Program-made: the position numbers and the translations under genes
Part shown: piece after piece, positions 1 to 10,983 of the stretch
Position numbering within the stretch: the stretch's first letter is position 1
Layout: each line of letters begins with the position of its first letter
Notes under the pieces: generated by a model
The model's input: the letters and a program-made list of their open reading frames with translations, nothing else
What the model was told of the DNA's origin: nothing
The model's database searches: none
Assembly (NCBI GenBank): GCA_026260175.1
Contig: JAKCWW010002255.1
Span: 22,687-49,285, forward strand
Direction of reading: 5' to 3'
DNA length: 26,599 bases
Origin: Reticulitermes lucifugus
Lineage: Eukaryota; Arthropoda; Insecta; Blattodea; Rhinotermitidae

Positions 1-103
1 GTTTGTTGTACAAGGACTAGTATGGATCATAAGTGACATGAAGAAGGACGGAAGGATTTAAAGTTACAAAATGGATCAAAGGGAAATAACGGGACAGGAA
101 AAA

Positions 104-338
104 AAATCCCGGTGGGGGCGAGATTTTCTGCACCTGTCCAGACCGGCCCTGTGGCCCACCCAGCCTCCTATAAAATGGGTACCGGGTCTCTTTCCCGGGC
201 CGGAAAAGCGGCCGGGGCGTGGAGTTGACCACTCACCCTTATCTAGTGCCGGGGTTAAAGAAAGAGTAGAGCTATACCTGTACTCCCCCTTTGGGCCTTC
301 ATGGCCCGTTCTAGGGAGAACTTTACCTTTATTATATA
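104..338 (+). mobile_element. tRNA-derived SINE, 5' truncated
   Basis: The body matches the other copies in this window: GGTGGGGGCGAGATTTTC, CCTGTCCAGACCGGCCCTG, CAGCCTCCTATAAAATGGGT, CTAGTGCCGGGGTTAAAG, and the tail GGGCCTTCATGGCCCG..CTTTACCTTTA. The tRNA-like head before the B box is missing, and unrelated sequence abuts at about 100. Confidence 0.8.
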
Positions 339-344
339 TGTAGT

Positions 345-452
345 AATACCTCCTACATTTTCGGCCACTCATGTGGCCATCCCAGGGAAATGAGTGTAGG
401 AGGTATTCTTACATTTGTAATATATTTTCATAAACTTGTGTGCATTTGTTGG
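345..452 (+). repeat. Hairpin plus TTGTGTGCATTTGTTGG block
   Basis: AATACCTCCTACA (345-357) and TGTAGGAGGTATT (395-407) are perfect inverted copies. The loop holds a second 6-bp stem, GGCCAC/GTGGCC, and then GGGAAATGAGTGTA. The exact 17-mer TTGTGTGCATTTGTTGG at 436-452 is shared with 22811-22827, downstream of hammerhead-like copy 4. It may be a decayed member of the same family; no CTGANGA box is left. Confidence 0.55.
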
Positions 453-504
453 TTTTAGTCACCATATCTAAACTACTTTTAGTTTCTGACAAGGGTGGGT
501 ACTT

Positions 505-640
505 AGTGAAGCCGGGGTAGCGTGCTCGGTATAGTGACCAGGCTACGGGCAGGACAACCAGAGGATGGTGAGTCGATACCCGGCAGGCCCAAAGGATTTT
601 TCTCCCCTCCAAAGCGCCCATGCCGGAATAAGCCACAAAT
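505..640 (+). mobile_element. Diverged SINE fragment with tRNA-like head
   Basis: GTAGCGTGCTCGGTATAGTGA (an A-box-like position, from 517) and GAGTCGATACCCGGCAGG (B-box-like, about 570) align with the head of the SINE at 10985. The following TTTTTCTCCCCTCCAAA resembles the start of the SINE body. The 3' half is absent. Confidence 0.55.
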
Positions 641-1659
641 GAGCGCACTTTCAAAAACACTGGCAATAACTGAGATGTCTATGGGAAAATATGCATGATA
701 CGAACCTCTATTACTGGGTACGGCTGTTGCGATCAAAAGCCGGTTAGTCCCGGCGATGTAGGTTAGGGAAGTTTTGCTGTCTTTCATAAAATTTTGTCCT
801 TCCGCAGGCCTATTGTGTAATCAAAACACGGTTCGTGTTAAAGATGTACTTTAGTGTTTTTGAATATCAGCTCCTCAAATATGCATACAAAAATAGTTTT
901 ACGTTAACATAGCACGTGTTCAGATCATTCACTAATAGCAAACCATGCGGGATAATACCAATAATGAATAGTGGAAAACTAAAGAATATAAAATTTGTTG
1001 CAATTAAAAGCAAAATTACTTACCTCGGTGTAAAAGTTATGCAAATTTAAAAAAAAAATCGTTCCTTTCGCTAATTTCAAACGATTTCCGAATTGAAAAC
1101 AACAGTTGAGAGAATTGCTTGTCTTCAACTTCAGGGAATGTTTGTTGACTTCAAAGTAGCTACAACTACTTCCTCAACGTTTATAGTAGCTGTGGTTAGG
1201 GAAATGTAACTTCCTGTTTAATCTTCTCACGACGAATCACTGATGTTCACGCAGGAACTGCTAAACAATACACTCTGTGATACAGCCTGTATAATGGAGC
1301 TAAACACGTCTATGTGAATATAATTTTAACACTTTACGGTGATTTATTCGTGACTAGAGCCGGCTTCTTCTTGTTCTTGCAGTTCCTTCTATACAATAGG
1401 AGTGTCTATGAGCACTACATGCATTCTAACGTCATGGGAAACGAATATCCCCTCTCCTCCCCGCTGGGTTTCCCTACTTCCCACTTCCAGTCAAAGTTAC
1501 AAACGCACCAGGCGTTAGCAGTTTGAGCAACACGTTCTGTATTCCTGGAAACGACCGTATGTCCAAAGGTATTGATGGGATTTTCAGAATCTGGAGTTTA
1601 CTGTCGCTTCTCATCTTCACATGTATAAACTAAGTCCTGTTTATAAAAACTGAAATCAG
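641..1659. other. No gene recognised
   Basis: AT-rich sequence with only short open frames and no homology that I recognise. A 70-codon frame at 1314-1526 lacks codon bias and splice support. Confidence 0.5.
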
Positions 1660-1925
1660 TATCTGTCCAAACACAACTAAATTATATTTATTATATAGAA
1701 CTACATGTTTCGACGTATTTCAGGTCATCCTCAGGTTCACAATTGATCTTTAAAACATACCGAGGAAGAAATATACATTATGTAAGTCTTAATCCTCAGG
1801 TTCACATTTGATCTTTAAAACATACTGAGGAAGAAATACCTCGTATACATTATGTAAGTCTTACATAAAGATCGAAACATGTAGTTCTACATAATAAATA
1901 GAATTTAGTTGTGTTTGGACAGATA
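1660..1925. mobile_element. Inverted-repeat unit with hammerhead-like motif (Penelope pLTR-like)
   Basis: Arms 1660-1713 and 1872-1925 are inverted copies matching at 52 of 54 positions (TATCTGTCCAAACACAACTA .. AACTACATGTTTCGA). Between them lie two tandem units of about 65 bp (1729-1791 and 1795-1862) that start CCTCAGGTTCACA. The left arm runs into a hammerhead-like fold on the minus strand (1698-1738). Pseudo-LTRs of Penelope-like elements are known to occur in inverted pairs and to carry hammerhead ribozymes. That assignment is inference, because no reverse transcriptase is present. Confidence 0.6.
1698..1738 (-). ncRNA. Hammerhead-like motif, copy 1
   Basis: On the minus strand: stem I 5' strand at 1738-1735, CTGAGGA box at 1734-1728, one unpaired base, stem II of 3 bp (GAC/GTC), GAAA at 1711-1708, then C-AT-G-T-A (1707-1702) forming a two-pair stem III, then GTTC closing a 4-bp stem I. 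All core bases of the hammerhead are present apart from the extra base before stem II. Confidence 0.45.
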
Positions 1926-2213
1926 TTGATTTAATTTTTCTACTATTAACAACAAAATGAGATGACGTTAGTTAAAAAAGTGTCATGTTTTTTCTACGCG
2001 TAGATTCAGGACGTCATCGAAGGTACTAACGAGAACATTTGGAACCTAGAGGACATGACAGGAAAAACACAAGGCCGGGCTTCGTCATCTATCTTCTTCA
2101 TGACATGTTACTAGGACAATTGAAACAAGGAGGATGAGATGAACAGGGTATGTAGAACTCACAGGAGTTGAGAAATAAGCTTTAGATTTGAGGGTAATGT
2201 TAAAGTCTAAATT

Positions 2214-2400
2214 AAGGAAATTGGATGGGAAGATGTGGACTGGTTTGAAGAGAAGAGCACATATGGAAGATCTAGGCGTAGATGGGAGGATATTAAATAG
2301 ACCTTAAGGTAATAAGGTGGGGAAATGGATCGAGCGGATTCATCTGGTTCAAAATAAGAAAGGAATTCCACAAAATAAGGACAATTTCTTGTCTTTCTGA
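2214..2400 (+). pseudogene. Decayed LINE ORF2 C-terminal tail
   Basis: One frame reads KEIGWEDVDWFEEKS and, from 2265, GRSRRRWEDIK, then is broken by stops. The pattern G-R-P-R-R-R-W-E-D-N-I-K followed by a W-x-D-W-I block is the common C-terminal end of arthropod non-LTR retrotransposon ORF2 proteins. The two blocks are in reverse of the usual order, suggesting an internal rearrangement or two fragments. Confidence 0.6.
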
Positions 2401-2661
2401 GTAGATATTTGAGATCCGAACAGTGGTTTTGCTCTGTTGGGTTAGTTACAGTCAGTTAGATCCGCCCTCAGATAATTACTGAATTACTCCATACTTTACC
2501 AATCATATACATTCTAAACTCTTTGTTTTCTGTTCCAATCTATAGACAGTAGGCTATTAGACCTATTACAACGAACGCAACTACTTTACGATAGGCAAAT
2601 CACATAGACATGCACAACAAATAAAGTTCTATTCTGGAAATGCAGCTAATGTAAAACTGGA

Positions 2662-2938
2662 CAGGTAAAGTAAAGTCTTCTCTGTCCACACCATGAAGGA
2701 ATAGAGTAGAGGAATAGCTCCACTCATTCTTAACTTCGGCATTCTATGGAAGTGAGTGGTGAACTTCACGTCCCGGCCGCCTTGCGCCCAGGAAAGAAAC
2801 CCGGTACCCATTGAATAGGAGGCTGGGTGGGTCCCAGAGCCGGTCTGGACTTTTGGGGAAAAGAAAAATCTCTTGCTCCTACCGGTATTCCAACCCCGGA
2901 CTGTCAAGCCCGTAGCTTAGTCGCTATACGGAATACGC
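2662..2938 (-). mobile_element. tRNA-derived SINE, minus strand
   Basis: In reverse it has the same order of blocks: head with a B-box-like GGTTGGAATACC (2895-2884), then CCAGACCGGCTCTGGGACCC, CAGCCTCCTATTCAATGGGT, GGAGCTATTCCTCTACTC, and the tail GACTTTACTTTACCTG. It is nearly full length but diverged. Confidence 0.78.
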
Positions 2939-3041
2939 TTTGCTAATTAGCCTTTTGGCAACGCACGCCGGAATATGCTTATATGTTATAAATCTTTCGT
3001 GTCAATTCTTGTTTACTTTTATTCTCATGCTCCTTTTTAGG

Positions 3042-3102
3042 CGCTTTCGCAAAATTGCGAAAAGCGACTGTTAGCTTGTCATGTCTGTCCGTCTGTCTGT
3101 CC
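3042..3102. repeat. Short palindrome and GTCT tetranucleotide repeat
   Basis: CGCTTTCGCAA and TTGCGAAAAGCG (3042-3066) form an imperfect palindrome. It is followed at 3082-3102 by a short array of TGTC/CGTC units. This combination is often seen at the edge of insect repeats; no element boundary could be set. Confidence 0.45.
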
Positions 3103-6100
3103 ACATAGAACAACTCGGCTCCCACTCGACGGGTTTTCATGAAATTTTATATTTGAGTATGTTTCGTAAATCTGTTGGGAAAATTCAAGTTTCATTAAAA
3201 TCTGACAAGAATAATGGGTACTTTACATGAAGACCTATGCACGTTTATGACAGTATCTCGCTGAATTCTTCTTAGAATGACAAATGTTTCAGACAAAAGT
3301 TGTAGAGAAAATCAAAACACACATTTTGTATTCAGTTAATTTTTTCCGAAAATCGTGCCGTTTATGAGATAATGTGGAAAAATGAGGTAGAGCCGGACAG
3401 GCAATAGATGACAATATAATACATGCGCTTTGCATGCTGGATAACTAAGGCTACAAACACACACTCATAATACGTAATACTTATTGCTTTTTCACGGCAA
3501 CAATAGTTACGTGAACGCGCCTCAATATTACGCTGTACGTACATTGTTTTGTTTAATGTTTCGGTTTGTCCTTGCGCCCAGAATTTGTGTGTGTATTCCT
3601 AGTAATGAGCCGACTGTTCAGGCGGATGGCGCTAGTTGCGGTTCGTGCTTGAAGCTGCTACTATCAAGGCCGGACTTCCTGTCGATCATTGTTTACGTAG
3701 TGTAAACAACGATCGACCTCAGGAACGCGACATCAAGCAAACGCTCACTTTCAATAAAAGAGCAAACGTATGTGACTGTCAAAACCAGCTGATGCATTTC
3801 AAGTGCGTGGGGAAAATAGGAGGGCCAGTCAGAGTAGAAACTGCAACACCACGCCTCCTGGCATTGCTTCCAAGTTCCCGTTACAGTCCACATGTAAAGC
3901 GTAGGGGAATAACTTTAAAATTTCAGTTCCGGTTTCAGTGAAGGCCGAAGACACATTAATGTACATTGATAATTTACGACAGGACAATAACCATATGCAT
4001 TACAGAACCTCTCATATCGCAATTACAGGTTAGTTTTTTTTTTTACATATTTTCTAGTTTCCTCTTCACATGGGGCTCAGCTGTGGGCAGAGAGACGAGA
4101 CATGCCCTGCAATGTACAGAATACAAGACGACATAGAGGGTCTGTGTGCAGCAATGATTTTTCAGCGGCTGATTTCGTATTGTCTGAAAACATGGCCTGA
4201 ACAGTGGGCAATTCCATCATTCTGATTCATTCAGTTGCACAACCTGTGGAACTTTTCATCACCTTAGTTGATGTATTTCTTGTCCCAGTATCAATGGAAA
4301 CCTCTTCTAAGAAGCCCACAACCTCTTCCATGAAAGATCCTGCTCCTGTTTAGTCAGTGCCCAGCATGTGTAGAGGAGCTATGAACACAATTCTACAGTG
4401 ATAACTCCTTGATGGATAACAAGTTACCCTGCAATGCATGGTAGAAACTACAACCAGTGGTAGGTGAAGTCACCAATCAGAGAGCTGGGGTTGGCCAATG
4501 AACTCTACTAGTGATGCCATTAATGACAGTTTCACTGAAGACTGTCACCTGAGGCATACTGTTCGCCTGTCTACGAGGGGCAGATAAGACTGTGTCAGGC
4601 CAGATACAGGATCTTCTATTAGACACATGATTACATAACAAGAATTGATAAATAGCCCTCGAGTTGCCAGTCACTAAGAGTTTGGAGAATCCCACACTGT
4701 CTTGCCATGTCATGGTCCCTCTTTTTATAATAAAATAGCCACTAGGGAATGCTTAGTTACAAAGGCCTGTCTCACCTGTTCCTGCGCAGAATTAAGATGG
4801 TGCGATTCTGTCGGAATCCACATTGGATTTTCAATAGAAGGTTCAGATTGCCCATTATCCACACTAGCTTAAGTTGAGGTGTTTCCAGACACAGCTGGTG
4901 AGACATACTGGATAACAGCTAGTAGGGAGTGACATGTACCTGCCTTCACTGTAGAATGTGGGCCACAATTGCCTTTTCCATTTGGACAGAAAAACCTAGG
5001 GATCAAAATCTGACAGTACATATTCAACAGGAACAACCAGCAGATGGAGACAGTTTCCTGGTTGGTATGCACAGCTGCTAGTGGTATCATGGCCATGAAA
5101 TGTACTGTGAGTACATTTTAGTGCACTCTAAAGCTCATCCATAGAAAGTGATGCATCATAAAATTCTGGAACTCCAGGATGAATTTGAGGTGCTGATTTT
5201 CTTCATGGGCTTAAAAAAGTTTTAGGAAGACTGTAGCACAGTTTGCAGAGCTTGAGGTAGATTCAAAGAGGTATAATAGGGTGTCAGCCACTTCATTCTG
5301 TGAGGTCATCATGATGTAATTCGTGGGAAGGGCCAATATAAGAGTGCACATACATTTGCCTGATACACAACAAAGATGCTTCCTTACAACAGTAGAAAGT
5401 GCACAGTTGTACAGTAATCACCCATGAGTTTATTTGTACTGCTGACCAATTCTCTATGCCCTGGGGCAGAGCCATTCAAATTTGACAACTGCCCTTGCTG
5501 GTGGTATCAAAATGACTTCCGGCCACATTTCTGAGCTTAGAAAGCATCCCAATGTTACCCTGTCCACTACGAAACAGGAAAATGGTGTGGTTTGGCAGGA
5601 GACTGTGTACAGAATTTGGAAACTGTCAGCACAGTGATAGTGCATTTAACCACAGAGTAAGTCCATGTCATATCAACATGCTTAACTACAGGTTTCAACC
5701 CAGCTTTCTCCAATTTAAATCAAATTTGGCGTACCTGGCGCCACACATCAGAAAGGAGTGGATGCAAAATGTCAGACACATATTTGAAATATTCCTGAGT
5801 TCTTGCCATTCTTAAATTTAAAATAACTAAAATTTGTCTTATGGATTCCAATTAGTTTTGTTGTTAATTTTGTTCTGTGTAGTATATGCCATTCTCAGCT
5901 TTTGAGAGTGTTAAGTTCTTCCTGCAGCAGTGCACAAACTAACGTTCATCAACATATCCTACTTAGGAACTTACAGGATATGTATATGATGGTGATGACC
6001 CATTAGGGTATACGAACATTACCTTCAGTGCCCATTTTTACTTCAGTACGTAACGCATGAACCCATCATTAAGTCAAGTCAACATCACATGCAGTAAATA

Positions 6101-6500
6101 CCGTAATATTTTTACATTTAACTTCATACTGTAATGCTGATATACAAATTGTATATCCCATACCATCAAAGCATAAAAATCAAATTTCTTTATAGCCTCT
6201 ACATGTTCTGACTATGCTTAGTCATAAGGCAGTGTTTCATTATGAACACAAGGCAGTGTGGTCATCAGTTCAACATATGTACACATAATTAAATCCTGCC
6301 TAATTGTAAGATTTATTAGCTTGCACATGTAAATTCAGGCAGTTGGACTTACTTTTCTTATAAATAATTTTTACAAACAGACTCTTACAAATTGTAGAGG
6401 CAAAATAATTTCATTTAAAACTTTTTATGGCTTTTATTCCATACATTTAATTGGTCCACTTGTGTAGCTGCACTTTCTAAGCTATGCGAACAACTTGCAT
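3100..6500. other. No gene recognised; somewhat higher GC in 4080-5640
   Basis: Apart from the hairpin at 3681-3717, no feature can be supported. 4080-5640 has a balanced composition and scattered 60-90 codon frames on both strands, with no run of frames that joins through splice sites. It could be an old, heavily mutated repeat or untranslated sequence of a gene outside the window. Confidence 0.45.
3681..3717. repeat. Hairpin with 16-bp stem and 5-nt loop
   Basis: GTCGATCATTGTTTAC pairs with GTAAACAACGATCGAC at 15 of 16 positions, loop GTAGT. The pairing resumes outside a 3-nt bulge (TTCCT with AGGAA). The surrounding 3560-3740 is richer in CpG than the neighbourhood. Function is unknown. 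Confidence 0.75.
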
Positions 6501-6504
6501 TTAC

Positions 6505-6738
6505 CTACATGCACATACGAGTATCAGTGTGATTGTGTTTTGACACTAACATTCTCACAGTCATCAAAACTGAATGCATCATCATGCTACCCTGAATCAT
6601 TTCAACTGACCTAATCCACATCTTCAAAACTATTTCTCCAAGACCACATGAAACATTATCCTCCCATTTTCTACTTGGTCTTCCAAGTGGTATTGTCCCT
6701 TGCATTTTAAAACCAAAGCTGCATGTACATATCTTCAT
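6505..6738 (-). pseudogene. LINE ORF2 C-terminal fragment, minus strand
   Basis: An open frame of 77 codons includes GTIPLGRPSRKWEDNVSCGL and GEIVLKMWIRS, matching the GKRPLGRPRRRWEDNIK..W tail of arthropod LINE ORF2. No upstream reverse-transcriptase domain is found. It is an inactive remnant and not a host gene. Confidence 0.7.
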
Positions 6739-7210
6739 TCCCCCAATTTCGAGGTACTGGTTTAATTACATTACTGTTATACACATCACTGTGCTAGGCC
6801 CCTGAGCACAACATTTAAAAACCTGCTGGTGTTTCCAATGATTTTGCTTTACACTTCTCACTTTATTACACATGCATGCAAAACCAAGTGTAACTGGGAA
6901 AACTTATTTTATACGTAGGTATGTAATTTTAGTGTGTCTATAGTCAATACACTTACTGGTAATTCACAATTTGATCCAGTAAGTTCTTGCAGACTGGCTA
7001 CATATCTAAATGAAATTCCTTCACATTTTTGCATATTTCGTGCACTCTCAGAATGCTTTACCATCAGTTGTAAAGTACATTTCTATACCATCTTATACCT
7101 GGTCAAAATATTCTACTTGCTACAATGTAATATACAAGATGGTGCAAAAGTCACATGACACTCAATGTTTAACAGAAAGGCCATGTCAAATGACTTTTGT
7201 GTCACATATA

Positions 7211-7763
7211 CAGAATGTGGCAACAGAATGTGATGATTTTCAGATAGCTGTGTTGATGCATCAGGTTGAATATAAGAAACAAAAAAAAACGGAGTATCAA
7301 TAGTAAAATGCCACTTAATATATGCTTTTTTATTTTTTAAAAATTACGTCTCCAAGTGGTCTTTCTGGCGTGCAGTACATTCTTGTAATTGCGATCGGAA
7401 ATTAACCACACCTTGGTAGCAGACCCTTATCACTGCTCTAATTTCGACCCTGACATGCTATTTTGTCCCTTAAAATGCGAAAAAAGAATGTGATGATATT
7501 CAGAACTCAACTGTAACTAATGTACTGCAACATCGGGTGCAAGTGGTATGCCTTTGTGCAGTTATGGTTAATTTCCCATCATGATTACAGGAATGCATTG
7601 CATGCCAGGCAGACCAATTAACAGATGTAGTTTTTAAGAAGCAAAAGTCGAATATTAACTGGAATTTTACTGCTGATACCCTGCAATTTTTTTGTTTCTT
7701 ATATTCAACCCAATTCATCACAACGGCGCTCTTAAAATCGCCACGTTCTATTGCCGCACCCTA
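7211..7763. mobile_element. 553-bp long-TIR element flanked by TA
   Basis: The ends CAGAATGTGGCAACAGAATG (left) and TAGGGTGCGGCAATAGAACG (right, reversed) are followed inward by matching arms of roughly 180-200 bp. These include GGTTGAATATAAGAAACAAA in both arms and TTCTTGTAATTGCGATC against TTCCTGTAATCATGATG. TA dinucleotides flank both ends (7209-7210 and 7764-7765), as for Tc1/mariner-type insertions. No transposase frame is present, so it is non-autonomous. Family assignment is uncertain. Confidence 0.72.
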
Positions 7764-7765
7764 TA

Positions 7766-9629
7766 CATGTAACGTGATGATCAACTTCGCAATTATTCAG
7801 GTACACCTTACGATTATGCATAAGAAAAGCCAATGTAAATTTCACACAAAAGTATGGTAATTTAATTCTTTCAAAATGTTACAAATCCATACATAAATTG
7901 TTTCTATCAGTAAGCTTAAATTTACTATAATATGCACAAACTGGGCAAACTTGTTTCACAAGTTTCATTGCAATGAATTTAAAAAATAGCATTATATAAT
8001 TCAATAACATTTTTAACATCATATAAATTCACAAAATATAAAAAAACTCTACTGTTTAGGTATAATAGAAAGTACACATAAAACATTAAACCTGTTATCA
8101 TCAATGTATCACATTTATACAGCAGTCACACTGCCACATCTTAATTACATTTTATCATCCCAATAAAATGAGGTATCTAAAGATATTACATAGCAATAAT
8201 AAATGTAATATCAGTGTGAAATGACATACATACTTCTAGTAGGAAATTCTATCAGAATAAGGAACTACAGCAATGCAGAAACTGTAATTATGGTTAAGCT
8301 ACAATGCTTAAATAGTTTGGAAATATGTCTATTTTATTAATACCGTGAAGTAGTTCAAAATGACGGTAACAATTTTCATATTCTTGCACACTAATAAAAG
8401 AAAAGTGTGATTAATGAGACAGCAGGAGTTTAATGTTTAAATATAAAATCACACATTTTAACATTACAGTTTAATTGAAATGAGATTTTACTTCCAGTAG
8501 AAAGCTTAGTGTCTGGTCAGCAAATTGACATTTACCCCTCTTTGCTGCTGAATGTAAAATTTTTTCAGTTTTCCTGCATTAGCAAAAATATATTCTTAGA
8601 TCCTTATTTGGTAGACTTTTAACTGGATGACTAGACTGGAAAACAGCAGTAAAAGAATGGCTACTTTCATGTTTTTTTTTCTTACTCTGTGATAACCTTG
8701 AAAACTTAAGTGTAATTTTCACACATGAAACTATATCAGATACTTTCTTTTATTGGACAGCTGCTTGCAATGAAGTTACATCTGGAAATGAATTATTCGT
8801 GTTGCATACCAGTGAAGGGATGATAAAGATGGCTGATATCAGATCAGCAAGTAAAATGTTCAAATATTTTTTACAATCAGGTACTTTATATACTACATTA
8901 TGTTTTGAAATACCTGAATGATCAAGAGGCATATTATAAATGTTTAATGTGGTATTGGAATATTTAAAATATGTGCAAATATTATGGTATAACAGAAGAA
9001 ACAACTTGAAACACTTCATCGGAAAGGTACAATGAAGAACAACCATTCATAACAAATAAGGTGGAACTATGAATGGAAGAATCTTCCAGAATGTAAATTG
9101 TAGAGAATACTGACAGGTCAATAAGGTTAATAATGTTAATAGCTGACTCTTAATATTACATGTATGGCTATGAAAGTAAAGCTTCATTATAATGTGGACC
9201 TCATAATTAATCTCATGCAACTAGTGACACAGTTTATGCACTTAATGAAACATGTATCATCTATATAAATGGTTACACGCAATTTTTTGTCTGGCATGAA
9301 ATTAAATGACAATTCTTTTGTAGAAAAATATGAAAGTATAACACTATTGACTGCCACTTCCTACCAGCTCGTTTAACATGTTAATGTAGTTCATTTAGCT
9401 GACTGCCCACATACATGGTGGAGGAGTGGCAGGAAGTGACAAATGACAGTTGTCAGATAAAATAAAGATCCTATAATTTAAAAGCCTGTAACTGGACGCA
9501 GTCTTGTGCCAATTCAGTGTTTTCATATCACCACAAACATTGCATATGAAATCTCATTTAATACTGCAAAAGATTTGATAATGTCACAGCAATAACTGTG
9601 AAGATTCCTGTCTTCTGGGATGTGATGCT
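7766..9629. other. No gene recognised, AT-rich
   Basis: Strongly AT-rich with A and T runs. The longest open frame (98 codons, minus, 8750-9046) shows no family resemblance. Nothing else was seen. Confidence 0.55.
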
Positions 9630-9738
9630 GTGTAGTCTATGTAGTAGTGTACTGACAATCAGAACGTGCTGACTCCATCATGTGGGAGGATGGAGGCAGC
9701 AAGTTTCAAGTGTCAGTACACTTCTACATAGACTACAC
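9630..9738. repeat. 109-nt near-perfect hairpin
   Basis: The outer arms 9630-9657 and 9711-9738 pair at 27 of 28 positions (GTGTAGTCTATGTAG..). After a short internal loop a second stem, TGCTGACTCCATC with GATGGAGGCAGCA, pairs at 12 of 13. The terminal loop is 9 nt. It could be a foldback MITE or a small-RNA precursor. A diverged half copy is at 14616-14690. Confidence 0.8.
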
Positions 9739-10127
9739 TGTGTCACATGCCAGATTTCTTATTATTTAATACTACCCTCACATCTCCATAACAATTTTAC
9801 AAGTCGCCACTCTTCAAGAGAGTTCTCCTCCAAAATTCTGTACAACTTTTTTTTCCTTCGTCACATATACTTCAGGTCCAGATTGTGATCTCATCATATA
9901 CACCATAATAAAAATAGCAGGACAATTTCAAACAAGATCCTTACGTTATATCTCCATTCATAACACAGAATTCATTTCTCTTAGGTCCAAACATTATTAT
10001 TCCTCTGCATTTTGGCTTTGAAAACATGTAAGAATAATGATCATGGTGCACAACTATAGAGCAATATAAAAAAATATAATTTTCTTTGTATATCATAATG
10101 TTTAGTGTGTGCCAGAGTAAAGTACAT

Positions 10128-10177
10128 GATGCTGTGTCACTGAGTAATAGGATCTGATTAATCAGTGATGCAGCATC
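10128..10177. repeat. Imperfect inverted repeat
   Basis: GATGCTGTGTCACTGA (10128-10143) and TCAGTGATGCAGCATC (10162-10177) pair at 14 of 16 positions around an 18-nt loop. No larger element was recognised. Confidence 0.55.
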
Positions 10178-10362
10178 ATATCCCACAAGAACAGAATCCT
10201 CAGCTGCATGACTGCAAAAACCTCAAACTCACAAATGTGGTTCAGGTGAATAATAACAAGCATTTCCTAAATTCAGCCTTTATTAATTTTATTGCTAGTC
10301 TTTTTTCCTGTTAATTACTGCTCGAATTTAAATGTGTATATAATTCCCATTTGTGTGCTTGG

Positions 10363-10642
10363 AGAGCATAGTCAGTACAGTGACTCACTACAGGCTGGAC
10401 GGTCCGGGGATTAAATCCTGGTGGGGGCGAGATTTTCCGCACCTGTCCAGACTGGCCCTGGGGCCCACTCAGCCTCCTATACAATTGGTACTGGGTCTCT
10501 TTCCCGGGGACAAAGCGGCCAGGGAGTGGCATTGACCACCCACCCCCATCTAGTGCCGAGGTTAAAGGAAGAGTGGAGCTATACCTCTACTCCACCTCTG
10601 GGCCTTCATGGCCTGTTACAGGGTGAACTTTACCTTTATATG
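10363..10642 (+). mobile_element. tRNA-derived SINE, near full length
   Basis: Head: GCATAGTCAGTACAGTGACT (A-box region) and GGATTAAATCC (B-box region, 10408-10418). The body carries the GAGATTTTCCGCACCTGTCC and CCTCCTATACAATTGGTA blocks, and the 3' end is TTCATGGCC..ACTTTACCTTTATATG. It is one of two same-strand copies just downstream of MFSD5. Confidence 0.85.
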
Positions 10643-10983
10643 TGAACCAGTACACTTCAGGTGACATGAAAACAAAAAGAGGGATAACTTTTACAAACAT
10701 TCATCATAATCTTTACTGTTCCCAGCATTAATCCTGATGGCCAGGTAAAGCTTATTATAAAATTATTTATTATACTTTCAATGTGTGTTTTCCATTTTCT
10801 ATATTGTATAAAATATCACAGTACTTTCCTCACAGGATATGAAGCTACACAATGAAGTGCAGCCAGTGACTGTAAAATTATATTTTCAGTGCATTTATCA
10901 CTTAGTTCTCAAAAACTAACAGTCAACAATGAGAAAAAAGGACACAAAGTTAATCTTTCCCCACTTCCATTTCATGGAGCCAG

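Noticed and set aside
71-372. Overlapping open frames of 70-98 codons on both strands
   Set aside because: They lie over a SINE whose GC-rich body opens frames in several phases; similar frames occur over the copies at 10363-10642 and 24074-24310.
3636-3941. 101-codon plus-strand frame
   Set aside because: No recognisable family, it runs through the hairpin at 3681-3717, and no splice or start context supports it.
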